A stretch of 64,000 bases of DNA, from positions 193,958,423-194,022,422 of the forward strand of contig CM022298.1 in assembly GCA_011799875.1 (NCBI GenBank). Direction: 5' to 3'. A program made the translations under genes and the position numbers. This DNA is from Thinopyrum elongatum. Lineage: Eukaryota > Streptophyta > Magnoliopsida > Poales > Poaceae. The notes under the pieces are model-generated. The model was not told the origin of the DNA, ran no database searches, and saw nothing but the letters and a program-made list of their open reading frames with translations. Shown one piece after another: positions 32,687 to 44,852 of this stretch. The stretch's first letter is position 1, and every line of letters starts with the position of its first letter.

Positions 32687-33656
32687 TATTAAAATATGAG
32701 GGTGGGCCTAGCGCCCATCTAACAATTTCAGAAAATCTCTAGGGGTCCATGTGGGTTATATGGCAATGGACGTGGTGGGAAGTTTAGTCACATACCGCTA
32801 GTTGGAGAGGAGTTGGTCCTCCTTATAAGATATTCTCTTTCACACGCTATTGGAGCTTGAGAAGAGAAGTGATTCCCGTGGGCTCCTCCTTCGCCGCTTG
32901 CCTCGCCACGAGGCGCCGCGCCACGGGTTGAGGGAATGAGCCGAGCCAAGCTCACACCTATGCGCTTATTTTTGCCGGTCGGGAACGAAGAGTCTTTGAC
33001 AGACGGGCCATGATCTATGATGTCGGATCACGGGCTGTCACCGACTCATATGTGGGTCCAGCCCACGTCTCTCCACGCGGCTACACCTATATATGTGAGG
33101 CGTCTGCCAACCCTAGCCGTCACGCGAAACAGATCACATCTGCCTCCATGCCCACTGTCGTTCCCTTTGTTGTTGCTGTCGTCTGTGATCCCATATCGTC
33201 CACCGTGTACATGGTTGACGGGAGAGCAGGCCTTTGAAACTCCGCCTCTCCGAATCCTGTATGGGAGAGGGGCGATTAGGTTTTTGTGGAGCATCTCCTA
33301 CGCGACTTATCGCCGCCGTTCATCCACGTCTGCTACATCGTCTATGCCATCACCATGTCCACCACCAATGAAGCAGACCGTGCCGCGCGCCGAGAAACTC
33401 TAAGCCGAGAAGAAGGCGACCGAGGACGTCGCCGCCGCCGCGGCTTCTGCCTGGCCGACTGGAGGGTATAACACGTTTGTCTGTCTCTTGTTTATCTCTG
33501 TGTTAGCCGTACTAGCATTATGTGTAGATGTGTCTACTGTTTGCGTGATATGTGCTTATTTTGTTATTTAATCAATATGTTGTTAATTATGTCAATGCCA
33601 TGACCATGATTATTTCCTGGATTAATTTAATCGAGAAATTGCCTATTTACTCAGCA
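32687..33656 (+). mobile_element. 3' LTR of copia element A
   Basis: A polypurine tract CTGGTGGGGGA ends just before TATTAAAATATGAGGG, which I take as the LTR start with TG mutated to TA. An end at CAGCA near 33656 follows ATTAATTTAATCGAGAAATT. The left LTR lies outside the window, so the ends rest on the polypurine tract and on family resemblance. ORFs inside the LTR, near 33010-33470, were not called. Confidence 0.6.
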
Positions 33657-34361
33657 CTACCCACGGGATTTGCCCTTACTTTTTGACTATGCTCAGTTTT
33701 GCCCTTAGATTTGCCTCTGAAGTCACCCGAATGCCCTTTGACCATTTGAAAATTACTTAGAAAATTCATATGAACCCAAAAAATGCAAATAAGATATCAA
33801 AATATTCAAAAAAATATTACCTTTATGTGCATGTTATTTGCATTCAGGAGAAAAATATCATTTAAACTACCCGAGATTATTGATGCCATTGATGTTATTA
33901 AACCTAAAAAGGTATAGACAATAATTTTTCATGGATAAAAATGACATGCACATATAGGTGATGTTTTCTAAACATTCTAATATCTTATTTGGATTTTTTC
34001 GAGTTCATATGAATTTTCATCAATGAAAATCCATTACAGATTCATATAAACTCAGAAAAATGCAAGTAAGGTATCATACTTCAATGTTTTTTTAATCTAG
34101 TAAAAGGCGAACGGAGATATCAGAACCACCCTCCAAAACCCAAAAGCCTCAACTCTAGAAGGGACCCAAAACGGGAATTAGCAGAAGGGCACCACCAAAC
34201 TATCAATCAGATCAAGGAGGCTCCATCATTGATCTTCATCATCATCACCGCCAACACCCTGTTCATCTCTTTGTAATATCGAAGCCTACTCGGAATTGTC
34301 TAAGTACACACAAATGAAGGGTGGTCACAACGTGCCCTCTGGAGTCGGGAGATGTACCCCT
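33657..34361. other. sequence between two retrotransposons, no gene
   Basis: AT-rich sequence with an inverted repeat, then about 250 bp of ordinary composition up to the next LTR. No coding frame was recognised. Confidence 0.5.
33760..34018. repeat. 75-nt imperfect inverted repeat
   Basis: The arms are 33760-33834 and 33944-34018 with a 109-nt spacer. The left arm opens GAAAATTCATATGAACCC and the right arm closes GAGTTCATATGAATTTTC. The inner ends match as well (TATGTGCATGT and ACATGCACATA). A third, direct partial copy lies at 34042-34078. Confidence 0.85.
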
Positions 34362-34794
34362 TGTTGGGGAACGTTGCATGGAAAACAAAAAAAAATCTAC
34401 GCACACGCAAGATCTATCCACGGAGATGCATAGCTATGAGAGGGGGAGAGCATCTACATACCCTTGTAGATCACTAAGCGGAAGCGTTTATCAACGTGGT
34501 TGATGTAGTCGTACACCTTCACGATCCGTACCGATCAAGCACCGAATGCACGGCACCTTCGTGTTCAGCACATGTTCAACTCGATGACGTCCTCGCCTTC
34601 TCGATCCAGCAAGAGAGGCGAAGTAGTAGATGAGTTCCGGTAGCACGATGGTGTGGTGATGATGGTGGTGAAACTTCTTCGCAGGGCTTCGCCAAGCACA
34701 ACAGATGTGGACGGAGGAGGAACTAGAACTAGAGGGAGAGGGGGCGCCGCACACGGCTTGGGGATTCGTGGTGTATGTTGCCCCCTCCTCTCGT

Positions 34795-34852
<58 letters not shown>

Positions 34853-36188
34853 TAGGGGGAGGGGAGGCAGCCCTAAGGGCACCCCAAGGGGGCCGGCGGC
34901 CGCCCTGGGCTCCTGCCCTAGGTGCGCTCCCCTTTCCTTCCTATGGCGCAAGGGAGAAGGCAGGAGGGGAGGCGCCCCTCCCTTTCCTTTTTCTCACGTG
35001 GAAGAGAAGGTAAGAGGGGGCTAGCCCTCTTCCCTTCCTTCCCTACGACCGGCGCCATGAGGTGGGGTGCGCCAGCCTCTTGTGGGATGGTATGCTCCCC
35101 TCTTCTTGGCCCGTTAAGCCCAATAACTCCCCGTGGCCTCCCGGAACCCCTTCCGGTGATCCGATAAATACCCGGTGCATTCCGAAACTCTTCCGGAGAC
35201 CAAATACTATCATCCTATATATCAATCTTTACCTCCGAACCATTCCGGAGCTCCTCATCATGTCCGTGATCTCATCCAGGACTCCGAACAACATTCGGTC
35301 ACCAACTCACATAACTCATATAATATTATCTCATCAATGAACGTTAAGCGTGCGGACCCTACGGGTTCGAGAATGATGTAGACATGACCGAGACACTTCT
35401 CCGGTCAATAACCAATAGTGGGACCTGGATGCCCATATTGGTTCCTACATATTCTACGAATATCTTTATCGGTCGAACCTTTATGACAACATACGTAGTT
35501 CCCTTTGTCTGTCGGTATGTTACTTGCTCGAGATTCGATCGTCGGTATCTCCATACCTAGTTCAATCTCGTTACTGACAAGTCTCTTTACTCGTTCCGTA
35601 ATACATCATCTTGTAACTACTCCTTAGTCACTTTGCTTGCAAGCTTCTTGTGATGTTGTATTACCGAGAGGGCCCAGAGATACCTCTCCGTCATTTGGAG
35701 TGACAAATCCCAATCTCGATTCACGCCAACTCAATAGAGACCTTCGGAGATACCTGTAGAGAATCTTTATGATCACCTGGTTATGTTGTGACGTTTGATA
35801 GCACACAAAGTATTCCTCCGGTATCCGGGAGTTGCATGATCTCATGGTCAAAGGAATGTGTATTTGACATTAAGAAAGCAGTAGCAATAAACTGAACAAT
35901 CATATGCTAAGCTAACGGATGGGTCTTGTCCATCACATCATTCTCCTAATGATGTGATCCCGTTATCAAGTGACAACACATGTCTATGGATAGGAAACCT
36001 TAACCATCTTTTGATCAACGAGCTAGTCTAGTAGAGGCTTATTAGGGACACGGTATTTGTTTATGTATCCACACATGTATTTAAATTTCCGATTAATACA
36101 ATTCTATCATGAATAATAAACCTTTATCGTGATTAAGGAAATACAATAATAACCACTTTATTATTGCCTCTAGGGCATATTTCCAACA
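34362..36188 (-). mobile_element. LTR of a BARE-1/WIS/Angela-type copia (3' LTR, inverted)
   Basis: On the minus strand the LTR opens TGTTGGAAATATGCCCTAG (36188 downward), the characteristic start of this Triticeae family. It closes near GCAACGTTCCCCAACA at 34362. Its length of 1827 bp fits the family. The purine-rich CAAGTGGGAGGC just internal to it is the polypurine tract. The matching 5' LTR lies beyond the right edge. Confidence 0.92.
34798..34851. repeat. (TA)n microsatellite inside the LTR
   Basis: About 52 bp of uninterrupted TA dinucleotides. Tyr/Ile-repeat ORFs across it are artefacts. Confidence 0.97.
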
Positions 36189-39100
36189 GCCTCCCACTTG
36201 CACTAGAGTCAATAATCTAGATTACATAGTAATGAATCTAACACCCATGGAGTCTTGGTGATGATCATGTTTTGCCCGCGGGAGAGGTTTAGTCAACGGG
36301 TCTGCCACATTCAGATCCGTATGTACTTTGCAAATTTCTATGTCTCCATCCTTGAACTTTTCACGAATGGAGTTGAAGCGTCTCTTGATGTGTTTGGTTC
36401 TCTTGTGAAACCTGGATTCCTTCGCTAAGGCAACTGCTCCAGTTCACAAAAGATTGTAATTGGACCCAATTCACCGGGTATTACACCCAGATCGGATATG
36501 AACTCCTTCATCCAGACTCCTTCATGCACTGCTTCCGAAGCAGCTATGTACTCCGCTTCACACGTAGATCCTGCCACGACGCTCTGCATGGAACTGCACC
36601 AACTGACAGCTCCACCATTCAATATAAATACATATCCAGTTTGCGACTCAGAGTCATCCGGATCTGTGTCGAAGCTAGCATCAACGTAACCCTTTACGAT
36701 GAGCTCTTCGTCACCTCCATAAACGAGAAACATATCCTTGGTCCTTTTCAGGTACTTCAGGATATTCTTGACCGCTGTCTAGTGATCCACTCCTGGATTA
36801 CTTTGGTACCTCCCTGCCAAACTTATGGCAAGGCACACATCAGGTCTGGCACACAGCATGGCATACATAATAGAACCTATGGCTGAGGTATAGGGAATGA
36901 CTTTGATTTTCTCTCTATCTTCTGCCGTGGTCGGACTTTGAGTCTGACTCAATTTCACACCTTGCAACACAGGCAAGAACCATTTCTTTGACTAGTCCAT
37001 TTTGAACTTCTTCAGAACTTTGTCAAGGTATGTGCTTTGTGAAAGTCCTATTAAGCGTCTTGATCTATCCCTATAGATCTTGATGCCCAATATATAAGCA
37101 GCTTCACCGAGGTCTTTCATTGAAAAATTCTTATTCAAGTATCATTTTATGCTATCCAGAAATTCTATATCATTTCCAATCAGCAATATGTCATCCACAT
37201 ATAATATCAGAAATGTTACAGAGCTCCCACTCACTTTCTTGTAAATTACAAGCTTCGTCGTAAGTATGTATAAAACCAAATGCTTTGATCACCTCATCAA
37301 AGTGTATATTCCAACTCTGAGATGCTTGCACCAGTCCATAGATGGATCGCTGGAGCTTGCACACTTTGTTAGCACCTTTAGGATCGACAAAACCTTCTGG
37401 TTGCATCATATACAACTCTTCTTTAAGAAACCCGTTAAGGAATGCAGTTTTGACGTCCATTTGCCAGATTTCGTAGTCATAAAATGCAGCAATTGCTAAC
37501 ATGATTCGGACAGACTTAAGCATCGCTACGGGTGGGAAAGTCATATCATAGTCAACCCCTTGAACTTGTCGAAAACCTTTTGCGATAAGTCGAGCTTTGT
37601 AGACAGTGATATTACCATCAGCGTCCGTCTTCCTCTTGAAGATCCATTTATTCTCAATGGCTTGCCGATCATCGGGCAAGTCCACCAAAGTCCACAGTTT
37701 GTTCTCATACATGGATCCTATCTCAGATTTCATGGCCTCAAGCCATTTATCGGAATCTGAGCTCATCATAGCTTCTTCACAGTTCATAGGTTCGCTGTTG
37801 TCTAACAACATGACATCCAGGACAGGATTACCATACCATTCTGGTGCGGTACATGTTCTGGTCGACCTACGAGGTTCAGTAGTAACTTGATATGAAGTTT
37901 CATGATCATCATCATTAGCTTCATCTCTAGTTGGTGTAGGCATCACGGGAACAGTTTTCTCTAATGTGCTACTTTCCAATTCGAGAGAAGGTACAATTAC
38001 CTCATCAAGTTTTACTTTCCTCCCACTCACTTCTTTCGAGAGAAACTCCTTCTCTAGAAATGACCCATTCTTAGCAACAAAGATTTTGCCTTCGGATATG
38101 TGGTAGAAGGTGTACCTAATAGTTTCTTTAGGGTATCCTATGAAGACGCACTTCTTCGCTTTGGCTTTGAGCTTATCAGGTTGAAACCTTTTGACATAAG
38201 CGTCGCATCCCCAAACTTTAAGAAACAACAGCTTAGGTTTCTTGCCAAACCATAGTTCATACGGTGTAGTCTCAACGGATTTAGACGGTGCCCTATTTAA
38301 CATGAATGCGGCTATCTCTAATGCATAACCCCAAAATGATAAAGGCAAATCAGTAAGAGACATCATAGAATGCACCATTTCTAATAAAGTACGGTTATAA
38401 CGTTCGAACACACCATTACGCAGTGGTGTTCCAGGTGGCGCGAGTTGTGTAACAATTCCACATTGTCTTAAATTAAGGCCAAACTCGTAACTCAAATATT
38501 CGCCTCCACGATCAGATCGTAGAAACTTTATTTTCTTCTTACGATGATTCTCCACTTTACTCTGAAATTCTTTGAACTTTTCAAATGTTTCAGACTTGTG
38601 TTTCATCAAGTAGATATACCCATACCTACACAAATCATCTGTGAAGGTTAGAAAATAACAATACCCGCCGCGTGCCTCAACACTCATTGGACCGCATACA
38701 TCGGTATGTATTATTTCCAATAAGTCATTAGCTCGCTCCATTGTTCCGGAGAACGGAGTTTTAGTCATCTTACCCATGAAGCATGGTTCGCAAGTATCAA
38801 ATGATTCATAATCAAGTAATTCCAAAAGTCCATCTGCATGGAGTTTCTTCATGCGCTTTACACCAATATGACCTAAACGGCAGTGCCACAAGTATGGTGC
38901 ACTATCATTATCAACTTTGCATCTTTTGGCATCAATATTATGAATATGTATATCACTACGATCGAGATTCAACAAGAATAGACCATTCATCAAAGGTGCA
39001 TGACCATAAAAGATACTACTCATATAAATAGAACAACCATTATTCTCTGACTTAAATGAATAACCATCTTGCAATAAACAAGATCCAGATATTTTGTTCA

Positions 39101-39382
39101 TGCTCAACACTGGCACCAAATAACAATTATTGAGGTCTAAAACTAATCCCGAAGGTAGATGTAGAGGTAATGTGCCAACGGCGATCACATCGACCTAGGA
39201 ACCATTCCCGACGCGCATCATCACCTCGTCCTTAGCCAATCTTCGACTATTCCGCAGCTCCTGTTTCGAGTTACAAATATGAGCAACCGAACCAGTATCA
39301 AATACCCAGGCGCTACTACGAGCATTAGTAAGGAACACATCAATAACATGTATATCAAATATACCTTTGTTCACTTTGCCAT
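36189..39382 (-). mobile_element. BARE-1/Angela-type copia body, interrupted at 39383
   Basis: This is the internal region of the inverted copia, from the polypurine tract next to its 3' LTR back to the protease. The + strand gypsy element begins at 39383, so gag and the 5' LTR are displaced beyond the window. GCCAT at 39378-39382 should be one copy of the gypsy target duplication. Confidence 0.85.
36425..39377 (-). pseudogene. copia polyprotein: protease end, integrase, reverse transcriptase, RNase H
   Basis: Read from 39377 downward: the protease motif WVFDTGSVAHIC, a stop just before 39188, then a long open frame of 665 codons to 37191. It carries the pre-integrase zinc motif (LWHCRLGH, CEPC), integrase acidic residues (HTDVCGPM, FTDDL, NGVFERYNRTL), and reverse transcriptase landmarks KWIFKRKTDADG, QMDVKTAFLNGFL and KLQRSIYGL. 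A frameshift near 37200-37260 breaks the frame. The catalytic LYVDD box is readable just after it in another frame (near 37192-37206). Later pieces give TAIGSIMYA-like (TSAIGSIMYA) and RNase H AGSTCEAEYIAASEA at 36425-36733. The large intact block suggests a fairly young insertion; it is non-functional now. Confidence 0.9.
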
Positions 39383-40983
39383 TGATACGTCTCTAACGTA
39401 TCTATAATTTTTGCTTGTTTCATGCTGTTATTTTATCATTCTTGGATGTTTTACAATCATTTTATAGCAACTTTATATCATTTTTTGGGACTAACCTATT
39501 GACATAGTGCCCAGTGCCAGTTGCTGTTTTTTGCTTGTTTTTTACTTTGCAGAATATCATTACCAAATGGAGTCCAAACGCAGCGAAACTTTTTGGAGAT
39601 TTTTTCTGGACCAGAAGACACCCAGTGGGCCAAAGAAGTACCAGAGGGGAGGCCCGAGGAGAGCACAAGACACCTGGGCGCGCCAGGAGGCCCAGGCGCG
39701 CCCAGGTGGGTTGTGCCCACCTCGGTGACCTCGCGCACTGCCTCTTCGCCCTATAAATTCCCAAATATTCCAGAAACCCTAGGGGAGTCGACGAAACACA
39801 ATTCCAGCCACCGCAAGTTCTAGAACCACGAGATCCAATCTAGACACCATCACGGAGGGGTTCATCATCCTCATTGGTGCCTCTCTGATGATGCGTGAGT
39901 AGTTCACCATAGACCTATGGGTCCGTAGACAGTAGCTAGATGGCTTCTTCTCTCTTTTGATTCTCAATACAATGGTCTCTTGGAGATCTATTTGATGTAA
40001 CTCTTTTTTGCGGTGTGTTTGTTGGGATCCGATGAACTTTGAGTTTATGATCAGATCTATATCCATGAATATTATTTGAGTCTTCTTTTGATCTCTTATA
40101 TGCATGATTATTTATAGCCTCATATTTCTTCTTCAAATCTTTGGTTTAGTTAGGCTAACTAGATCGGTTTTTTTTGCCATGGGAAGAGGTGCTTTGTGAT
40201 GGGTTCAATCTTGTGGTGTTCTTTCCCAGTGACAGAAGGGGCAGCAAGACACGCATGTATTGTTGCTATTAAGGATAACAAGATGGGGGCTATTCCTACA
40301 TGAATAGATCTCGTCTACATCATGTCATTGTTCTTATTGCATTACTCCGTTTCTCCACGAACTTAATACACTAGATGCATGCTGGATAGCGGTCGATGTG
40401 TGGAGTAATAGTAGTAGATGCAGGCAGGAGTCGGTCTACTAATCTTGGACGTGATGCCTATATGTTGATCATTGCCTTGGATATCATCATAATTATTCGA
40501 TCTTCTATCAATTGCCCAACAGTAATTCGTTTACCCACCGTATGCTATTTTCTTAAGAGAAGCCACTAGTGAAATCTACGGCCCCCGGGTCTATTCTTTA
40601 TCATATTTGCTTTGAGATCTATTTTTATTCACTTTTTATTTTTAGATCTATTATTCCAAAAACCCAAAAATACCTTGCTGCACTTTTTTATTACTTATTT
40701 TATTTTACGTTTTATCAAGAGCGATTTATCCAATCTATCACAAATATTTTCCTGTCAACTCACCAATTTCTGGCACCATTACCCGGGAGGGATTGGCAAC
40801 CCCCCTTACACGTTGGGTTGCAAGTATTTGTTCTTTGTGTGCAGGTACCATTTATATAGTGTTGCTTGGTTCTCCTACTGGATTGATACCTTGGTTTCAT
40901 AACTGAGGGAAATACCTACCGTAGTTGTACTGCATCATCCTTTCCTCTTTGGGGAAATACCAACGCAGTTTCAAGCGACATCA
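39383..40983 (+). mobile_element. left LTR of gypsy element 1, 1601 bp
   Basis: It starts TGATACGTCTCTAACG and ends AAGCGACATCA before the primer-binding region. In the first roughly 390 aligned bases against the right LTR I count about 20 substitutions plus a 3-bp indel by eye, so the element is not very recent. ORFs inside the LTR are not genes. Confidence 0.88.
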
Positions 40984-41197
40984 AAAGGAATTTGTGGCGC
41001 CGTTGCCGGGGGACATCATCAACATCTATCAGGTTCCTAATCACAAATCTCATCTCCTTGCAATTTACATTATTTGCCATTTGCCTCTCGTTTTCATCTC
41101 CCCCACTTCACAAAAAATTATCATTTTATTCGCCCTCTTTTTCGTTCGCCTTTTTCTCGTCAGATCTGGTTTTATTTGCAATCTTGTTTGCGTAGTC

Positions 41198-44100
41198 ATG
41201 ATGACTCAAGAAAACACCAAGTTGTGTGATTTTTCCAATACCAATAACAATGATTTTATTAGCACCCCGATTGCTCCTCCCGCCACTAGTGCGGAATCTT
41301 GTGATATTAATGCCGCTTTATTGAATCTTGTTATGAAAGATTAGTTTTCCGGTACTCCTAATGAGGATGCCGCGTCCCATCTAAACACATTCGTAGAATT
41401 GTGTGATATGCAAAAAAAGATGTGGACAATGATATTGTGAAGTTGAAATTATTTCCTTTCTCTTTGAGGGATCATGCAAAAATTTCATTTTCTTCTTTGC
41501 CTCGCAATAGTATTGATTCTTGGGATAAGTGCAAAGATGCTTTTATTACTAAGTATTTTCTGCCCGTGAAAATTATTTCCCTTAGAACTCAAATCATGAT
41601 TTTTAAGCAACTTGAGCATGAACATGTTGCACAATCTTAGGAAAGAATGAAGTTGGTGCTAAGAAATTGTCCTACTCATGGTTTAAATCTTTGGATGATG
41701 CTACTTCTTGAGCTTGCGTTGGTTTTTTCCTTGAAGAGGAAAGGGTGATGTAGCAAAGTAGAGATAAGTATTTCTCTCAGTTTGAGAACCAAGGTATCAA
41801 TCCAGTAGGAGACAACGCACAAATCACTGAATACCTGCACAAACAATCAAACAACTTGCACCCAACGCGATAAAGGGGTTGTCAATCCCTTCACTGTTAT
41901 TTGCAAAAGTGAGATCTGATAGAGATAGATAAACGATAAAGTAAATATTTTTGGTATTTTTGTTTTATAGATCGGAAAGTAAAAGATTGCAAAATAGTAG
42001 ATCGGAAACTTGTATGATGAAAAGTAGAAGATTATATGATGGAAAATAGACCCGGAGGCCATAGGTTTCACCAGAGGCTTCTCTAAAGATAGAAAATAAT
42101 ACGGTGGGTGAACAAATTACTGCTGAGCAATTGATAGAAAAGCGCAAAGTTATGACGATATCTAAGGCAATGATCATGAATATAGGCATCACGTCCGTGT
42201 CAAGTAGACCAAAATGATTCTGCATCTACTACTATTACTCCACACATCGATCGCTATCCAGCATGCATCTAGAGTATTAAGTTCATAAAGAACGGAGTAA
42301 CGCATTAAGTAAGATGACATGATGTAGAGGAATTAACTCAAGCAATATGATGAAAACCCCATCTTTTTATCCTCGATGGCAACAATACAATACGTGCCTT
42401 GCTGCCACTACTGTCACTGGGAAAGTACACCGCAAGATTGAACCCAAAGCTAAGCACTTCTCCCATTGCAAGAAAACCAATCTAGTTAGCCAAACCAAAC
42501 CGATAGTTCGAAGAGAATTACAAAGATATCAAATCATGCATATAAGAATTCAGAGAAGATTCAAATAATATTCATAGATAAGCTGATCATAAATCCATAG
42601 TTCATCGGATCTCGGCAAACACACCGCAAAAAAGTATTACAATGAATAGATCTCCAAGAACATCGAGGAGAACATGGTATTGAGAATCAAAGAGAGAGAA
42701 GAAGCCATCTAGCTACTAGCTATGGACCCGTAGGTGTGGTAAACTACTCACGCTTCATCGGAAGGGCAATGGTGTTGATGTAGAAGCCCTCTGTGATCGA
42801 ATCCCGCTCCGACAGGGTGCCGGAAAAGGTCCCTAGATGGGATCTCACGGGTACAGAAGGTTGCGGCGGTGGAAAAGTCTTTTTCGTGGATGCCCATGTT
42901 GGTTTGGGGATATATGGGTATATATAGGTGAAATAATTAGGTCAGGAGGTGCACGAGGGGCCCACAAGGGTGGGGGGCGCGCCCTCCATCCTTGTGGACG
43001 CCTCGTGGATCCTCCGACTTCATCTCCAAGTCTCCTGGTTTCCTTCTGGTCCAAGAAAAATCATCGCAAAAGTTTCATTCCGTTTGGTATTCCTTTTCTG
43101 CGAAACTCAGAAACAAGAAAAAAAACAGAAACTGGCACTGGGCTCTAGGTTAATTGGTTAGTCCCAAAAATAATATAAAATAGCATATTAATGCATATAA
43201 AACATCCAAAATAGATAATATAATAGCATGGAACAATCAAAAATTATAGATACGTTGGAGACATATCAGATGATCATACAAATTTTTTATGCGGGATTGA
43301 ATTTTGTTTCTAGAAATATTTTAGATTCCGCCGCGGGTGGTACTTTTATGGAAATTACTTTGGGTGAAGCTACTAAATTTCTTGATAATATTATGGCAAA
43401 TTATTAATAATTGCATACTGAAAGAGCACCTAGTAGTAAAAAAGTTAATTCGTTTGAAGAAATTAGTACTTTGAGTGAAAAAGTTTATGCTCTTATGAAA
43501 TTGGTTGCTAATAAAAGTGCTCCTATTGATCTTAATTATGTGCCTTTGTCTACTTTGATTGAGCAAAATAGTGATCCCGTAGATGTGAATTTTGTCTGCG
43601 AAATAATTTTAATAACAATGCTTATAGAGGTAATTTTAATCCTAGGCCTTTTCCTGGAAATTCCTCTAATAATTATGGTAATTCCGATGGTATTTCTTCT
43701 TACAATAATAATAGGAACCCCTCTGATCTTGAGAATAATATTAAAGAATTTATCAATGCTCAAAAAGTTTTCAATACTACGATAGAAGAAAAGTTGAATA
43801 AGATTGATGATATGTCTAGAAGCATTGATAGAATTTCCCATGATGTAGAAAATCTCAAGTTGAATTTTTTTGTACCCAAGGTTGATGAATCAATTAAAGC
43901 TTTATATGTTTCTATGGATGAAAGTAAGAAAAGAACCGCTATGCTTAGAGCTAAAAGAGAATTTTTAGAAAGAGCGTTTTCTAGTGATTGCTTTCATAAA
44001 AATGATAAAGATCTTAAAGTGATTGGTGTTTCTTCTATTGATTCCTTGTTTAGTAAAATTAAAATTGATGATAAAGGGACTGAAGAAGAGTCAACTTTAA

Positions 44101-44852
44101 CTAGAAGGCGTCCCGATAATTTGGAGGGTGAAAATCTTGATGAAAATTTTGATAAAAGTGGGTTTGGAGAGGTCAAAACTTTAACTAGTGATGTGCCCAC
44201 TCTTTTGGATTACAAAGACTTTAATTATGATAATTGCCCTTTGATTGAATGTATTTCTTTGTTGCAATCCATGGTAAATTCACCCCGTGCTTATGAACAA
44301 AATAAAGCTTTTACTAAACATATCGTTGATTCCATGATGAAAGCTTTGGAACAAAAATTGGAGTTAGAGATCTCAATTCCTAGAAAATTACATGATGAAT
44401 GGGAACCCACCATTAAAGTCAAGATTAAAAGTTATGAGTGTTTTGCTTTATGTGATTTGGGTGCTAGTGTTTCCACAATTCCGAAATCTTTATGTGATGT
44501 GCTTGGTCTTACCGACACTGAAAATTGTTCTCTTAATTTGCACTTGGCGGATTCTACTATTAAAAAGCCTTTGGGAAGAATTAATGATGTTCTTATTATT
44601 GCAAATAGAAATTATGTGCCCATAGATTTTATTGTTCTTGATATTGATTGCAATCCGTCTTGTCCAATTATACTTGGTAGACCGTTTTTACGTACTATTG
44701 GTGCCGTGATTGATATGAAAGAAGGCAATATTAAATTTAAATTTCCATTAAGAAAGGGGATGGAACACTTACCTAGAACAAGAATTAAGTCACCATATGA
44801 ATCAATCATGAGTGCATCCTATGGATCAAAAACTAAAGATGACAATACTTGA
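41198..44852 (+). pseudogene. gypsy gag and retropepsin, broken by stops and a solo LTR
   Basis: Gag forms the retrotransposon particle and the protease cleaves it. Reading starts at ATG 41198 (MMTQENTKLC). The Retrotrans_gag core follows: LKLFPFSLRDHAK, SWDKCKDAFITKYF, then, after a stop in place of Trp, ERMKLVLRNCPTHGLNLW. A solo LTR interrupts at 41699-43268, after which MIIQIFYAGLNF and GGTFMEITLGEATKFLDN resume. A stop near 43405 and a frame change near 43600 follow. From 43794 an open frame of 352 codons contains KLHDEWEPTIKVKIKS, the protease active site CDLGASVSTIP (Asp codon at 44453), and a flap-like LGRPFLRTIGAVIDM. It ends at 44852 with no pol downstream. Confidence 0.87.
41699..43268 (-). 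mobile_element. solo LTR of a related gypsy family, inverted
   Basis: On the minus strand it opens TGATATGTCTCCAACG at 43268 and closes CTCAAGAAGTAGCA at 41699. GATGA flanks it on both sides (41694-41698 and 43269-43273). No internal domain is present, so the two LTRs of a full element recombined. It interrupts gag of gypsy element 1. Confidence 0.93.

Larger units (their letters stand above)
1..33656 (+). mobile_element. Ty1/copia retrotransposon A, split by CACTA element 1
   Basis: Two separated parts form one + strand copia element: 1-2483 and 31749-33656. The order is GAG pre-integrase, integrase, reverse transcriptase, RNase H, polypurine tract, 3' LTR, which is the Ty1/copia order. The 5' LTR and gag lie left of the window. 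The RNase H frame stops at the CACTA boundary at 2483 and resumes in frame beyond 31748. Frameshifts and stops show it is dead. The family name was not determined. Confidence 0.9.

Noticed and set aside
33010..33471. ORFs inside the 3' LTR of copia element A
   Set aside because: Several overlapping short frames on both strands; position between polypurine tract and LTR end argues against a gene.
34565..35167. ORFs inside the copia LTR, including a Tyr/Ile repeat
   Set aside because: They read through the TA microsatellite and GC-rich LTR sequence; LTRs of this family are non-coding.
39507..39823. Plus- and minus-strand ORFs in the gypsy LTR at 39.5 kb and its duplicate at 47.5 kb
   Set aside because: Both LTRs contain them by descent; the frames disagree between copies because of substitutions and the 3-bp indel.
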